This document shows, piece after piece, positions 1-5,678 of a stretch of DNA of 9,246 bases; the first letter of the stretch is position 1, and every line of letters starts with the position of its first letter. Made by a program: the position numbers and the translations under genes. The DNA comes from Accumulibacter sp. (GTDB taxonomy: Bacteria; Pseudomonadota; Gammaproteobacteria; Burkholderiales; Rhodocyclaceae): contig JAITAJ010000319.1 of assembly GCA_031284185.1 (NCBI GenBank), forward strand, positions 1 through 9,246, given 5' to 3'. Under the pieces are notes generated by a model, which was given only the letters and a program-made list of their open reading frames with translations, searched no databases and was not told where the DNA came from.

Positions 1-350
1 GGTAGAATCGGCGGCAGTTTCCCTTCGGACAGATCGCCGCGCTTGACCAAATCCTGCGACAGAAGGCCGAGATAGACGAGCATGCGCAAGGCCATCCACG
101 GATCAGGCTCGGACTGGAACTCGAGCACCAGATAGACCCACAGCCAGCGATCCTTGAGGCGCAGACGCCAGACCATGTCGTCGTGGCGCTGCTTCTGATC
201 TTCGCTGACGTAGCTGGCATTGACGTGTTCCAGCGTGGAGAAGTCGGCCTCGGTGATCCACTCGCCCGGCACCCAGTGGCGCAAGAGATCGCGCACCCTC
301 TCCGGATGGGAAAAAAGGAGCTTGTAGTCGGCATCGTGGTGGGTGGTCAT
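1..350 (-). CDS. Rpn/YhgA-family PD-(D/E)XK nuclease (transposase-like), 5' part only
   Basis: The minus strand reads from ATG at 350-348 to the window edge, giving 116 residues without a stop, so the gene is cut by the window and its C-terminal part is missing. The protein begins MTTHHDADYKLLFSHPERV, the typical opening of Rpn/YhgA-like proteins (PF04754, 'recombination-promoting nuclease/putative transposase'). Residues expected for the PD-(D/E)XK fold are visible: D57-D58 in RHDDMVW, and E77-F-Q79 in VLEFQSEPDPWMALRM, where Gln replaces the usual Lys as is common in this family. Members are DNA endonucleases linked to RecA-independent recombination, often present in many divergent copies; that role is family knowledge. 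The SD is weak (GGACCGTC directly before ATG). The gene lies downstream of the small winged-helix gene on the same strand, with a dispersed repeat between them. Confidence 0.85.
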   Translation of the reverse strand, partial: MTTHHDADYKLLFSHPERVRDLLRHWVPGEWITEADFSTLEHVNASYVSEDQKQRHDDMVWRLRLKDRWLWVYLVLEFQSEPDPWMALRMLVYLGLLSQDLVKRGDLSEGKLPPIL

Positions 351-367
351 GACGGTCCGGTACGGTC

Positions 368-458
368 CAGAAGACAGAGGACAGAAGACAGATCAGCTTG
401 CGGCGCTTTGCGCCGGAGTGAGGACGAAAAACCGGGCGCTCGGTTTCTCTGTCTTCTG
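368..458. repeat. Dispersed intergenic repeat, copy 1
   Basis: This is a purine-rich run of CAGAAGACAGAG / GGACAGAAGACAGA units, then a hairpin CGGCGC-TTT-GCGCCG (401-415), then a GAAAAACCGGGCGCTCGGTTT block. The element is closed by CTCTGTCTTCTG (447-458), an exact 12-base inverted copy of its left end CAGAAGACAGAG (368-379). The order of parts matches the copies at 3885 and 9125. It fills most of the 125-base gap between the rpn-like start (350) and the stop of the winged-helix gene (476), and codes for nothing convincing. Confidence 0.8.
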
Positions 459-475
459 AACCCTGTCCCCCCTGA

Positions 476-724
476 TCAGTGCGCCGCCGGTCTTCTTCCC
501 GGCGAGGCGGGCGGACAGTAACCGGAGATGCGGCACTGCAAGCCTTCGACCGAGGTTCCATTCTTGTATCGGGTGACCGAGCACAGCGAGATTTCGCCAC
601 GGCGGGATAGATCCTGGATGGCCTGGCGAATTTCATCAAGCGGGATATTGGTCAGCGCCGAAATTTCACTATCGAGCAGTTGCCCGTGCTTCTTGAGATG
701 CAAAAGAATGGTGCTTGATGTCAT
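476..724 (-). CDS. Small winged-helix-like protein (82 aa), possible regulator
   Basis: The start chosen is ATG 724-722, preceded on the minus strand by AAAGGAA about 6 bases upstream; the stop is TGA at 478-476. The 82-residue product begins MTSSTILLHLKKHGQLLDSE. Residues 3-45 look like three helices in the order of a winged helix-turn-helix (LLHLKKHGQLLDSEISALT, then IPLDEIRQAIQDLSRRG), followed by a possible wing (EISLCSVTRYKNGTSVEG). The tail (CRISGYCPPASPGRRP) is Pro/Arg rich. That points to DNA binding, perhaps as a small transcriptional regulator, but I do not recognise a named family and no target is evident. It has two cysteines (C48, C64) in the wing region and C70 near the tail. 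The open frame continues upstream to 871, but that extension lacks a good SD and is low in recognisable structure. It could be co-transcribed with the rpn-like gene. Confidence 0.65.
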   Translation of the reverse strand: MTSSTILLHLKKHGQLLDSEISALTNIPLDEIRQAIQDLSRRGEISLCSVTRYKNGTSVEGLQCRISGYCPPASPGRRPAAH

Positions 725-1103
725 CGTGTTTCCTTTCAACGGAACAGATTGCGCTTTCCGCCCCTCCAAGCTGCGAGCGAACCGAAAACAGGCCGCGGCA
801 TTCCCGGAGACGATGGAAAATGCGACAGACTGCGCCGCTTTCCAGCCGAAAAGAACCGAGGATGATGGCACGAGGCGCGCGGCGTAACCGGAGCCATGAC
901 ATTGATTTCACGTGCTTTCATGACACCCTTGCCCTGTGATCCCGGACAGATGCGGCACCGCCGGACAGGCAGAACCGCTGTTTCATCTGAATCCGATATC
1001 GATCCGGGATCGACGCCGAGGGACGCATTTTTGACTGAAATCGACAGAAACGGGAAAATGAAAAAGGAGCCGCGATTGCCGCAACCCATCCCTCGTGTAT
1101 CAT
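725..1103. other. 379-base stretch without a recognisable gene
   Basis: This is the gap between the small winged-helix gene and tRNA-Asn, both on the minus strand. Several short overlapping open frames cross it in both directions, but none has a convincing SD or a protein-like sequence. Only a short perfect palindrome CGATCC-G-GGATCG (1000-1012) stands out. I could not identify a convincing promoter for the winged-helix gene or a classic terminator for the tRNA. The minus-strand sequence after the tRNA does carry short T runs (opposite 1054-1067). Confidence 0.5.
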
Positions 1104-1179
1104 TGGCTCCCCGACCTGGGCTCGAACCAGGGACCTACGGATTAACAGTCCGGCGCTCTACCGACTGAGCTATCGGGGA
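1104..1179 (-). tRNA. tRNA-Asn (anticodon GUU), CCA encoded
   Basis: On the minus strand the 76 bases fold as a complete tRNA. The acceptor TCCCCGA (opposite 1179-1173) pairs with TCGGGGA, followed by discriminator G and an encoded CCA at 1106-1104. The D-arm reads AGCTCAGTCGGTAGAGC. The anticodon loop is CTGTTAA with anticodon GTT, and the T-loop is GGTTCGAGCC. The GTT anticodon reads the Asn codons AAC and AAU. The gene sits at the junction between the minus-strand block and the plus-strand asmA-like gene. tRNA-Asn 3' ends are common integration sites for mobile DNA, but no second copy of this 3' end is present in the window. Confidence 0.97.
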
Positions 1180-1194
1180 ACAAGCGAAACGCGG

Positions 1195-1223
1195 ATTTTA
1201 GACATAGATACCTGCCCCGTCAA
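1195..1223 (-). promoter_or_regulatory. Sigma70-type promoter of tRNA-Asn
   Basis: On the minus strand TTGACG (opposite 1223-1218) is followed by exactly 17 bases and then TAAAAT (opposite 1200-1195), each matching 5 of 6 consensus bases. Transcription would start near 1188, about 10 bases before the tRNA 5' end. A GC-rich CCGCG stretch follows the -10, as is usual for stable-RNA promoters under stringent control (that last point is inference). The promoter lies within the short leader of the divergent asmA-like gene, so the two transcription units may interfere. Confidence 0.8.
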
Positions 1224-1238
1224 CGTTTTTGCCACGAA

Positions 1239-3104
1239 ATGGACTCAAATCTCATCTACGTAAAGACCACAGCGGGTGAAAACGCGATTCAACAACGAAC
1301 CCGCGTCATCCAGCGTAATGTACGGATGGTCCTCATTCTCGTCGATGGTCACTCGTCGGTTGCCGACTTGGCCCGCAAGATCGGGAATCTCCAACTGACC
1401 GAGGATGCCTTGACCGAGTTGGAAAAAGCCGGATTCATCGAACTGAAAGAGGAACCGTCGGCAATGGAAAACCAACGGGTGGATCAGGAAATCCGGGCTT
1501 CCGCGATAGAAAAAGCGATACATTCGTCGAGAACGGAGAATCATGGAAGATTCGCGTCCGACGAGCCGAAGAACAAAGCCTCGAACGCGCCAACGTCCCC
1601 GCGCTCGGCATTCGACGCCAAGGATGAAATAGATGAAATGGAGGAGGCTCCGGTCTCTCGTTTTTCTTCGCTTCCAACCGATCTGGACATGTTCGAGAAA
1701 TCCCGATCCGCCGCTGACAGGCATCAGGAACCTGAACCCGAGAAGCCTGCTCATCCCAGGTTTCCCGGAGCCTCCCTTCTGGCTCAACTCAAGTCCCTGT
1801 GGGCCGGCGCGGGCCGCGTGCTCGACGACAGGCCGGTAAAGCTGAAGCCCATTCGACGGCGCACGAGGAACCGTGGGGGGACGAGCTGGCTGGCCATGTT
1901 CGTTTTCGGCTTTCTGGGGCTGCTCGCCCTGGGCGTGGCGACGATTCTGCTTTTCCCTTTCGGCATCTACGCGCCAGACCTCGAAAGGGCATTCTCCGCC
2001 GCCGTCGCCAGGCCGGTCAGCCTCCAGAAAATACACGTCGACCTCTACCCGGAACCGGCGCTGGTCCTGGGGAAGGTCCAGATCGGGAGAAACGACGACG
2101 CGATCCGGATTGGAGAAATCAGACTGCATCCCGACTTCAAATCCTTGTTCTCCGAACGAAGGGAATTGCGCAAGGTCGTCGTCAGCGGGACGCAACTTCA
2201 ACTCGAACGCATCACCGGGATGCCGTCCATTTTCGCCGCGCTTGCCAAGCCGGACGATTCTCCGGGAATCGGGTTCATCCTGCTCAAAAACACGGACATT
2301 TCGTTCAGCGGGATCGCTTTGAGGAACGCGGACGCGGAAATTCAGCGGGACTCGGCGGGCAACATGCAGGCCCTGACGGCGCGGTCGGCTGACGGGAGCG
2401 TGATCCTGGAGGCCAGACCGACCGCCACGGCGATCGATCTGGCGGTGGAAGCCTATGCCTGGAGCTTCGACGCGGATTCAAGGTTCGTTTCCGACTCGTT
2501 GAGTTTCAAAGGCCATCTGGAAAAAGACACGCTGATGATTTCCGGCCTGGAGATTCGCGCTCTGGATGGCCTCATCCAGGGGGACGCCATCGTTCACGCG
2601 GGCGGCGCGAAACCGAATCTGTCGGGAAGCGTCGTCTTTGAGCGGATCAATGCTTCCAGGCTGAGCGAGGCCCTGGGGATCGGTAGAAAACTGGACGGCG
2701 TCATCATGGGAAGCGTGCGCTTTTCGGCGAATTCCGATACGTGGCCGGCGATCTTCTCCTCGATCGACGGGGAAGGTGAATTCAGCATACAGCGGGGCAG
2801 CCTCAACGGGATCGATCTCGCGGAAGCGGCGCGCCGCCGGGTTTCGGGAGTGCCCGTGCAAGGGGGAACGACCAATTTTGAGCAGATGTCCGGCAAGGTA
2901 CGGCTGGGCCGGGAGAAAAACCAGTTTTACGATCTGGACATTTCTTCGGGATTGATGCGGTCGACGGGTCAGATCGACATCGGCATGGATGGACGGCTGA
3001 CCGGCCAGCTTGAGCTACAGATGAAGGGAAGCGTGAACCAGACCCGCGTGCCGGTCCTGGTTTCGGGAACGCTTTTCGCGCCAACCTTGCAGGCTGGACG
3101 CTAG
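1239..3104 (+). CDS. AsmA-like envelope protein with cytosolic N-terminal winged-helix-like domain (621 aa)
   Basis: Three regions are visible. Residues 1-70 (MDSNLIYVKTTAGENAIQQR through LTELEKAGFIELK) form a compact, mainly helical domain that could be a winged helix. Residues 71-212 are charged, low in complexity and probably disordered. Residues 216-240 (SWLAMFVFGFLGLLALG...) form one transmembrane segment preceded by an RRRTRNR positive patch, giving N-in/C-out topology. Residues 241-621 resemble AsmA proteins: the N-terminal AsmA-like pattern around PDLERAF...RPVSLQKIHVDLYPEP, and at the C-terminus the AsmA_2-like stretch with GEFSIQRGSLNGIDLAE, TNFEQMSGKVRLG and GLMRSTGQIDIGMDGRLTG. 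AsmA-family proteins (YhdP, TamB, YdbH) make beta-rich bridges that move phospholipid between membranes, so an envelope role in the periplasm is likely. No strong SD precedes the ATG. The N-terminal domain is unusual for AsmA. Confidence 0.8.
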   Translation: MDSNLIYVKTTAGENAIQQRTRVIQRNVRMVLILVDGHSSVADLARKIGNLQLTEDALTELEKAGFIELKEEPSAMENQRVDQEIRASAIEKAIHSSRTENHGRFASDEPKNKASNAPTSPRSAFDAKDEIDEMEEAPVSRFSSLPTDLDMFEKSRSAADRHQEPEPEKPAHPRFPGASLLAQLKSLWAGAGRVLDDRPVKLKPIRRRTRNRGGTSWLAMFVFGFLGLLALGVATILLFPFGIYAPDLERAFSAAVARPVSLQKIHVDLYPEPALVLGKVQIGRNDDAIRIGEIRLHPDFKSLFSERRELRKVVVSGTQLQLERITGMPSIFAALAKPDDSPGIGFILLKNTDISFSGIALRNADAEIQRDSAGNMQALTARSADGSVILEARPTATAIDLAVEAYAWSFDADSRFVSDSLSFKGHLEKDTLMISGLEIRALDGLIQGDAIVHAGGAKPNLSGSVVFERINASRLSEALGIGRKLDGVIMGSVRFSANSDTWPAIFSSIDGEGEFSIQRGSLNGIDLAEAARRRVSGVPVQGGTTNFEQMSGKVRLGREKNQFYDLDISSGLMRSTGQIDIGMDGRLTGQLELQMKGSVNQTRVPVLVSGTLFAPTLQAGR

Positions 3105-3159
3105 CCCGTCGCGGAGCGGAACCCGGTGGCGGGCATTCGCGCGAAGCCGCTCAAAACGA

Positions 3160-3189
3160 ACCGGGAAGGGGTTTTTCTCCCTTCCCGGT
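3160..3189 (+). terminator. Stem-loop after the asmA-like gene, possible terminator or RNA 3' end
   Basis: CCGGGAAGGG (3161-3170) and CCCTTCCCGG (3179-3188) pair perfectly, with an extra A-T at 3160/3189 and loop GTTTTTCT. It lies 56 bases after the stop of the asmA-like gene. There is no T run after the stem, so intrinsic termination is doubtful; it may stabilise an RNA end or attenuate read-through into the lipoprotein gene. Confidence 0.5.
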
Positions 3190-3278
3190 GGTCATGGTCG
3201 AAACCCCGGCCGCAAGGAAGGGGTTCCGGCCTTTGTACCGCGCCTCATGGACGAAGTTTCAAACCGGAGTGAGTTTCA

Positions 3279-3962
3279 ATGAACCGCTCGACCCTCATTG
3301 CCCTGGCCGCCTGTTCGCTGCTTCTGGGCACCTGTTCTTCCGCGCCGGTCCGTTATCACACCCTGCTTCCGGCAACGGATCGGGCATCGGTCGATCGGCA
3401 TGCGTCCGGCTTTCTGATCGAGCTCCTGGCGGTCGGTATTCCGGCCCATCTGGATCAGCCGCAGCTGGTCGTGCGTCGGGGAGCGACCGGCATCGTGGTA
3501 CTCGATGGCGAACGCTGGGCCGGGCCGCTGAGTGAGGAATTGCGCAACGCGCTGTCGGTCGGGCTTGCGTCCCGTCTGCAAACGCGGGACGTCGCCGGGC
3601 TTGCCAAGCCGGCGCTCAAGCCCGTGTTGCGAATACAGGTCGAAGTCCGTCGTCTCGATGTCTGGCCCGGCGATAAAGTCCGCCTCGACGCGAGCTGGGT
3701 TTTGGGGTTCGCCGACGAGGCCGCCAATGTCCGGCTGATCTGCGGCAGCCAGTTTGAAAGTCCCGTCCCGGGCGACTATCCCGAATTGGTTCTCGGGCAG
3801 CAGCGTGTCATCGCCGCGCTGGCGGAACGAATCGCCACGGACGCGCGCCGCTGGGAAAACTCGCGCGCGGCGGACTGTTCAGGTTTCAGAGGACAGAGTT
3901 CAGAAGACAGAAACTTGAGAAGACAGAAGACAGATGAATTTGCGTCGCTTCGCGCCGGGTGA
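3279..3962 (+). CDS. PqiC-like (ABC_trans_aux) outer-membrane lipoprotein
   Basis: The ATG at 3279 has a good SD (GGAGTGAG). The product has 227 residues. The N-terminus MNRSTLIALAACSLLLGTC is a lipoprotein signal with probable lipidated C19, although Thr at -1 is not the ideal lipobox residue. It is followed by SSAPVRYHTL, close to the conserved start of the PqiC/YmbA family (PF03886). Later blocks fit the family: a repeated beta pattern (LIELLAVGIPAHLDQPQLVVRR), then WAGPLSEELRNALSVGL, then LRIQVEVRRLDV, and a final helix VIAALAERIATDARRW. PqiC is the outer-membrane partner of the MCE-domain protein PqiB in lipid transport; no MCE gene is present here. Residues after about 202 are encoded by the dispersed repeat, so the natural C-terminus was probably near W200. 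Its upstream neighbour is AsmA-like, also an envelope lipid-transport type. Confidence 0.8.
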   Translation: MNRSTLIALAACSLLLGTCSSAPVRYHTLLPATDRASVDRHASGFLIELLAVGIPAHLDQPQLVVRRGATGIVVLDGERWAGPLSEELRNALSVGLASRLQTRDVAGLAKPALKPVLRIQVEVRRLDVWPGDKVRLDASWVLGFADEAANVRLICGSQFESPVPGDYPELVLGQQRVIAALAERIATDARRWENSRAADCSGFRGQSSEDRNLRRQKTDEFASLRAG

Positions 3963-4019
3963 GATGGAAAAACCGAGCGCTCAGTTTCCAGAAAACAAGG
4001 AAACCAAGCGCTCGGTTTT
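3885..4019. repeat. Dispersed repeat, copy 2, overlapping the lipoprotein 3' end
   Basis: It begins TTCAGAGGACAGAG, identical to the start of the copy at 9125, and continues with AGAAGACAGA units. A hairpin CGTCGC-TTC-GCGCCG follows (one T/C mismatch compared with the other copies), then GAAAAACCGAGCGCTC. This copy ends in an additional 21-base inverted repeat (see the hairpin at 3969). It starts inside the lipoprotein reading frame and supplies its TGA stop at 3960-3962. Confidence 0.8.
3969..4019 (+). terminator. Long imperfect hairpin at the end of repeat copy 2
   Basis: AAAACCGAGCGCTCAGTTTCC (3969-3989) pairs with GGAAACCAAGCGCTCGGTTTT (3999-4019) at 19 of 21 positions, with a 9-base loop AGAAAACAA. 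Each arm also carries the short palindrome-like core AGCGCT. The right arm ends in TTTT, so it may terminate the lipoprotein transcript; equally it may be a structural part of the repeat element. Confidence 0.55.
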
Positions 4020-4150
4020 CCGTTCATCACTCTCGAAGCCGCGCCGATCGCCGCGCTCATCCTCGTCACCTCGCCCGTGACGGCCATGCTGCCGATGCGC
4101 GCCGCGATCGGAAGACGAGGAACGGGACAGGAAACGGGAGACAGCCCCTC

Positions 4151-4678
4151 ATGACGAAGACGCTCATTCGTGCCTTGCAGGCCGACATCACCTCGCTTTC
4201 GGTCGACGCCATCGTGAATGCCGCGAACCCGTCGCTGCTGGGCGGCGGCGGCGTCGATGGCGCGATTCACCGCGCCGCCGGGCCGGAACTGTTGCGCGAA
4301 TGCCGGTCGCTGGGCGGATGCCGGACGGGTCAGGCCAAACTCACCGGAGGGTATCGCCTGGCCGCCGGATACGTCATCCATACCGTCGGCCCGGTGTGGC
4401 GCGGGGGCGCGAACGGGGAACCGGAACTGTTGGCATCCTGCTATCGATGCTCGATCGAGCTTGCCGCCGCGAATGGCATCGCCACGCTGGCGTTTCCAGG
4501 CATCAGCACCGGCGTTTACGGCTACCCGATCGAACCCGCGGCCGAGGTGGCGGTCACGGCGGTTCGCTCTTCGCTGCGCGCGGACACGGGCATTCGGGAA
4601 GTCGTCTTCTGTTGCTTTTCGCCGGGCGATCTGCAAGTCTATGAGCGCGCGCTGGGCCGGAATCACGAAAAACGCTGA
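4151..4678 (+). CDS. ymdB: Macrodomain O-acetyl-ADP-ribose deacetylase (YmdB type)
   Basis: The ATG at 4151 gives 175 residues, close to E. coli YmdB (177). The upstream frame to 3959 crosses repeat DNA and was not used. Almost the whole protein matches the YmdB-type macrodomain: ADIT...VDAIVNAANPSLLGGGGVDGAIHRAAGPE, then TGQAKLTGGYRL, YVIHTVGPVWRGG, and the phosphate loop GISTGVYGYP. N26 and D36 correspond to the catalytic Asn and Asp of YmdB. The enzyme removes acetyl from O-acetyl-ADP-ribose, the by-product of sirtuin deacetylation, and can remove ADP-ribose from proteins; E. coli YmdB is also reported to modulate RNase III. It should be cytosolic. The SD is GGGAGA about 10 bases upstream. 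It stands alone between repeat copy 2 and a palindrome, so it is probably not part of the downstream operon. Confidence 0.93.
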   Translation: MTKTLIRALQADITSLSVDAIVNAANPSLLGGGGVDGAIHRAAGPELLRECRSLGGCRTGQAKLTGGYRLAAGYVIHTVGPVWRGGANGEPELLASCYRCSIELAAANGIATLAFPGISTGVYGYPIEPAAEVAVTAVRSSLRADTGIREVVFCCFSPGDLQVYERALGRNHEKR

Positions 4679-4728
4679 ATCGTTTGCCGCGTTGCCGGAA
4701 ATCGGGTTCAGTTCGTTGATTTTTCTGG

Positions 4729-4760
4729 ATTCCGGCCTGGGCCGGAATGAGGATTTTTTC
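4729..4760 (+). terminator. REP-like palindrome with T tract, probable terminator of ymdB
   Basis: ATTCCGGCC-TG-GGCCGGAAT (4729-4748) is a perfect 9-base inverted repeat, followed after 5 bases by six T (4754-4759). The CTGGATTCCGGCCTGGGCCGG surroundings resemble the ATTCCSGCC...GGCSGGAAT palindromes scattered in many proteobacteria. It lies 50 bases after ymdB and just before a promoter, so it plausibly separates two transcription units. Confidence 0.6.
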
Positions 4761-4778
4761 TTCGATCGGGACATCCCT

Positions 4779-4787
4779 TGATATACT
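4779..4787 (+). promoter_or_regulatory. Extended -10 promoter for the four-gene operon
   Basis: TGATATACT is a TGnTATAnT-type extended -10 (TG at 4779-4780, TATACT at 4782-4787). A recognisable -35 is weak (TTCTTC-like near 4758-4764), as is common for extended -10 promoters. Transcription would start around 4794, leaving a leader of about 170 bases before the ATG at 4965. No known riboswitch was recognised in that leader. Confidence 0.5.
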
Positions 4788-4964
4788 TGCGCCGTTGGGA
4801 CGCTGGCCGCCGCGCCGCCTCCGAATCACTGGATCGTCTGGCGCGGCAAGCGCCCGGCAAAGCGAAGGAAAGGCTCGACGCCGGTTCGTTCATCATGGGG
4901 ATACACCCGTCCGGGCGCAGGCCGATTTCCCGTGAAAGTTATTTTTACAATGACAGGGAACATC

Positions 4965-5633
4965 ATGAGTAAACAGCAATCCGCCGATTCCAGCAGCGTC
5001 GAATCCGTTCTCCGCGGTGTTGAGTCCGCGCCGATGGAACAGGTGCGTGAGCTTCTGTTCGGAGCACAGCTGAAAGACATGGAAACGCGGTTTCAGCGTC
5101 AGGAAGAACGCTCCCAGCGTGAAACCGCCGACCTTCGCAATGCCCTGAAAACACGCATCGATTCCGTGGAAAATTTCATGAAGAGCGAAGTCGCCTCGAT
5201 CCTGCATCGCCTCAAGGGCGAACAGGACGAGCGCGCGGAAATCATCAAGGCCGAACAGCGTGAGCGCAATGAAAGCATGAAGACCGAACAGCGCGAGCGC
5301 GCCGAGGCGGTCGCGTCGCTATCCAAGGAACTGGCCGCCGCGAACGAGGCTTTCGAGCGCAAACTCGCCAAGCTGTCCGGCACCCTGGACAACGTCGAGC
5401 GCGAACTGCGCCAGCTCTTGCAGACGGAAAGCGGGACGCTCTCCGCCAAGATGGACGAAAGATATCAGGACGCCCTGAGCGTCCTGTCCAAGACGGCGGC
5501 GGAAATACGCGGGGACATGGTATACCGTTCCTCGTTCTCGACCATGCTCACCGAAATGGCCGTGAAACTGAGCGGCCAATGGGCGCTGGACATACCGCAG
5601 CAAAACCCGGCGGCGACGGAAAAATCCCGCTGA
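4965..5633 (+). CDS. Coiled-coil protein with RELLF motif, first gene of the GTPase operon (222 aa)
   Basis: I chose ATG 4965 because AGGGAA lies 6 bases upstream; ATG 4950 and GTG 4932 are alternatives in frame. The protein is soluble, with no signal peptide or membrane segment. Residues 27-45 read VRELLFGAQLKDMETRFQR; the RELLF core recurs in the next gene product. Residues 40-180 are strongly helical and charged, predicted coiled coil, with three KxEQxER units at 84, 95 and 106, a strict 11-residue spacing. The tail (residues 187-208, YRSSFSTMLTEMAVKLSGQW) is a separate amphipathic helix. There is no enzyme motif. A structural or adaptor role in complex with the products of the next genes is inferred from the operon, in which the next start follows after 45 bases. 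I do not know a named family. Confidence 0.75.
   Translation: MSKQQSADSSSVESVLRGVESAPMEQVRELLFGAQLKDMETRFQRQEERSQRETADLRNALKTRIDSVENFMKSEVASILHRLKGEQDERAEIIKAEQRERNESMKTEQRERAEAVASLSKELAAANEAFERKLAKLSGTLDNVERELRQLLQTESGTLSAKMDERYQDALSVLSKTAAEIRGDMVYRSSFSTMLTEMAVKLSGQWALDIPQQNPAATEKSR
5214..5312 (+). repeat. Three 33-base in-frame tandem units (11-residue repeat)
   Basis: Codons 84-116 of the coiled-coil gene form three diverged 33-base units, each beginning AAG and encoding K-x-E-Q-x-E-R plus four residues (KGEQDER, KAEQRER, KTEQRER). Such hendecads favour a nearly straight or right-handed coiled coil rather than the usual heptad coil. Unit number may vary between strains. Confidence 0.8.
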
Positions 5634-5678
5634 GGGCGTTTTCCAGGCGCGATCGATCAAACATCCCGGCGGATCAAC

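Noticed and set aside
725..871. N-terminal extension of the small winged-helix protein to an ATG at 871
   Set aside because: The inner ATG at 724 has a good SD and begins exactly at the helical domain; the extension looks random.
1245..2201. 318-residue minus-strand frame opposite the asmA-like gene
   Set aside because: It has no recognisable motif and an Arg/Gly/Phe-rich composition typical of antisense reading; the plus strand encodes a membrane segment and AsmA blocks.
3959..4150. N-terminal extension of the macrodomain gene
   Set aside because: It would translate repeat DNA and a long hairpin. The protein from 4151 already matches full-length YmdB.
3776..4774. 332-residue minus-strand frame across the lipoprotein end, repeat and ymdB
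   Set aside because: It crosses a repeat and the clearly coding ymdB, and has no protein-like motif.
4932..4964. GTG (4932) or ATG (4950) as start of the coiled-coil protein
   Set aside because: ATG 4965 has AGGGAA at normal distance, and neither upstream start has a comparable SD; 4950 cannot be fully excluded.
4778..4972. Possible small gene between ymdB and the coiled-coil gene
   Set aside because: The frame contains the promoter and leader, has no SD and is Arg-rich without motif, so it is better read as untranslated leader.
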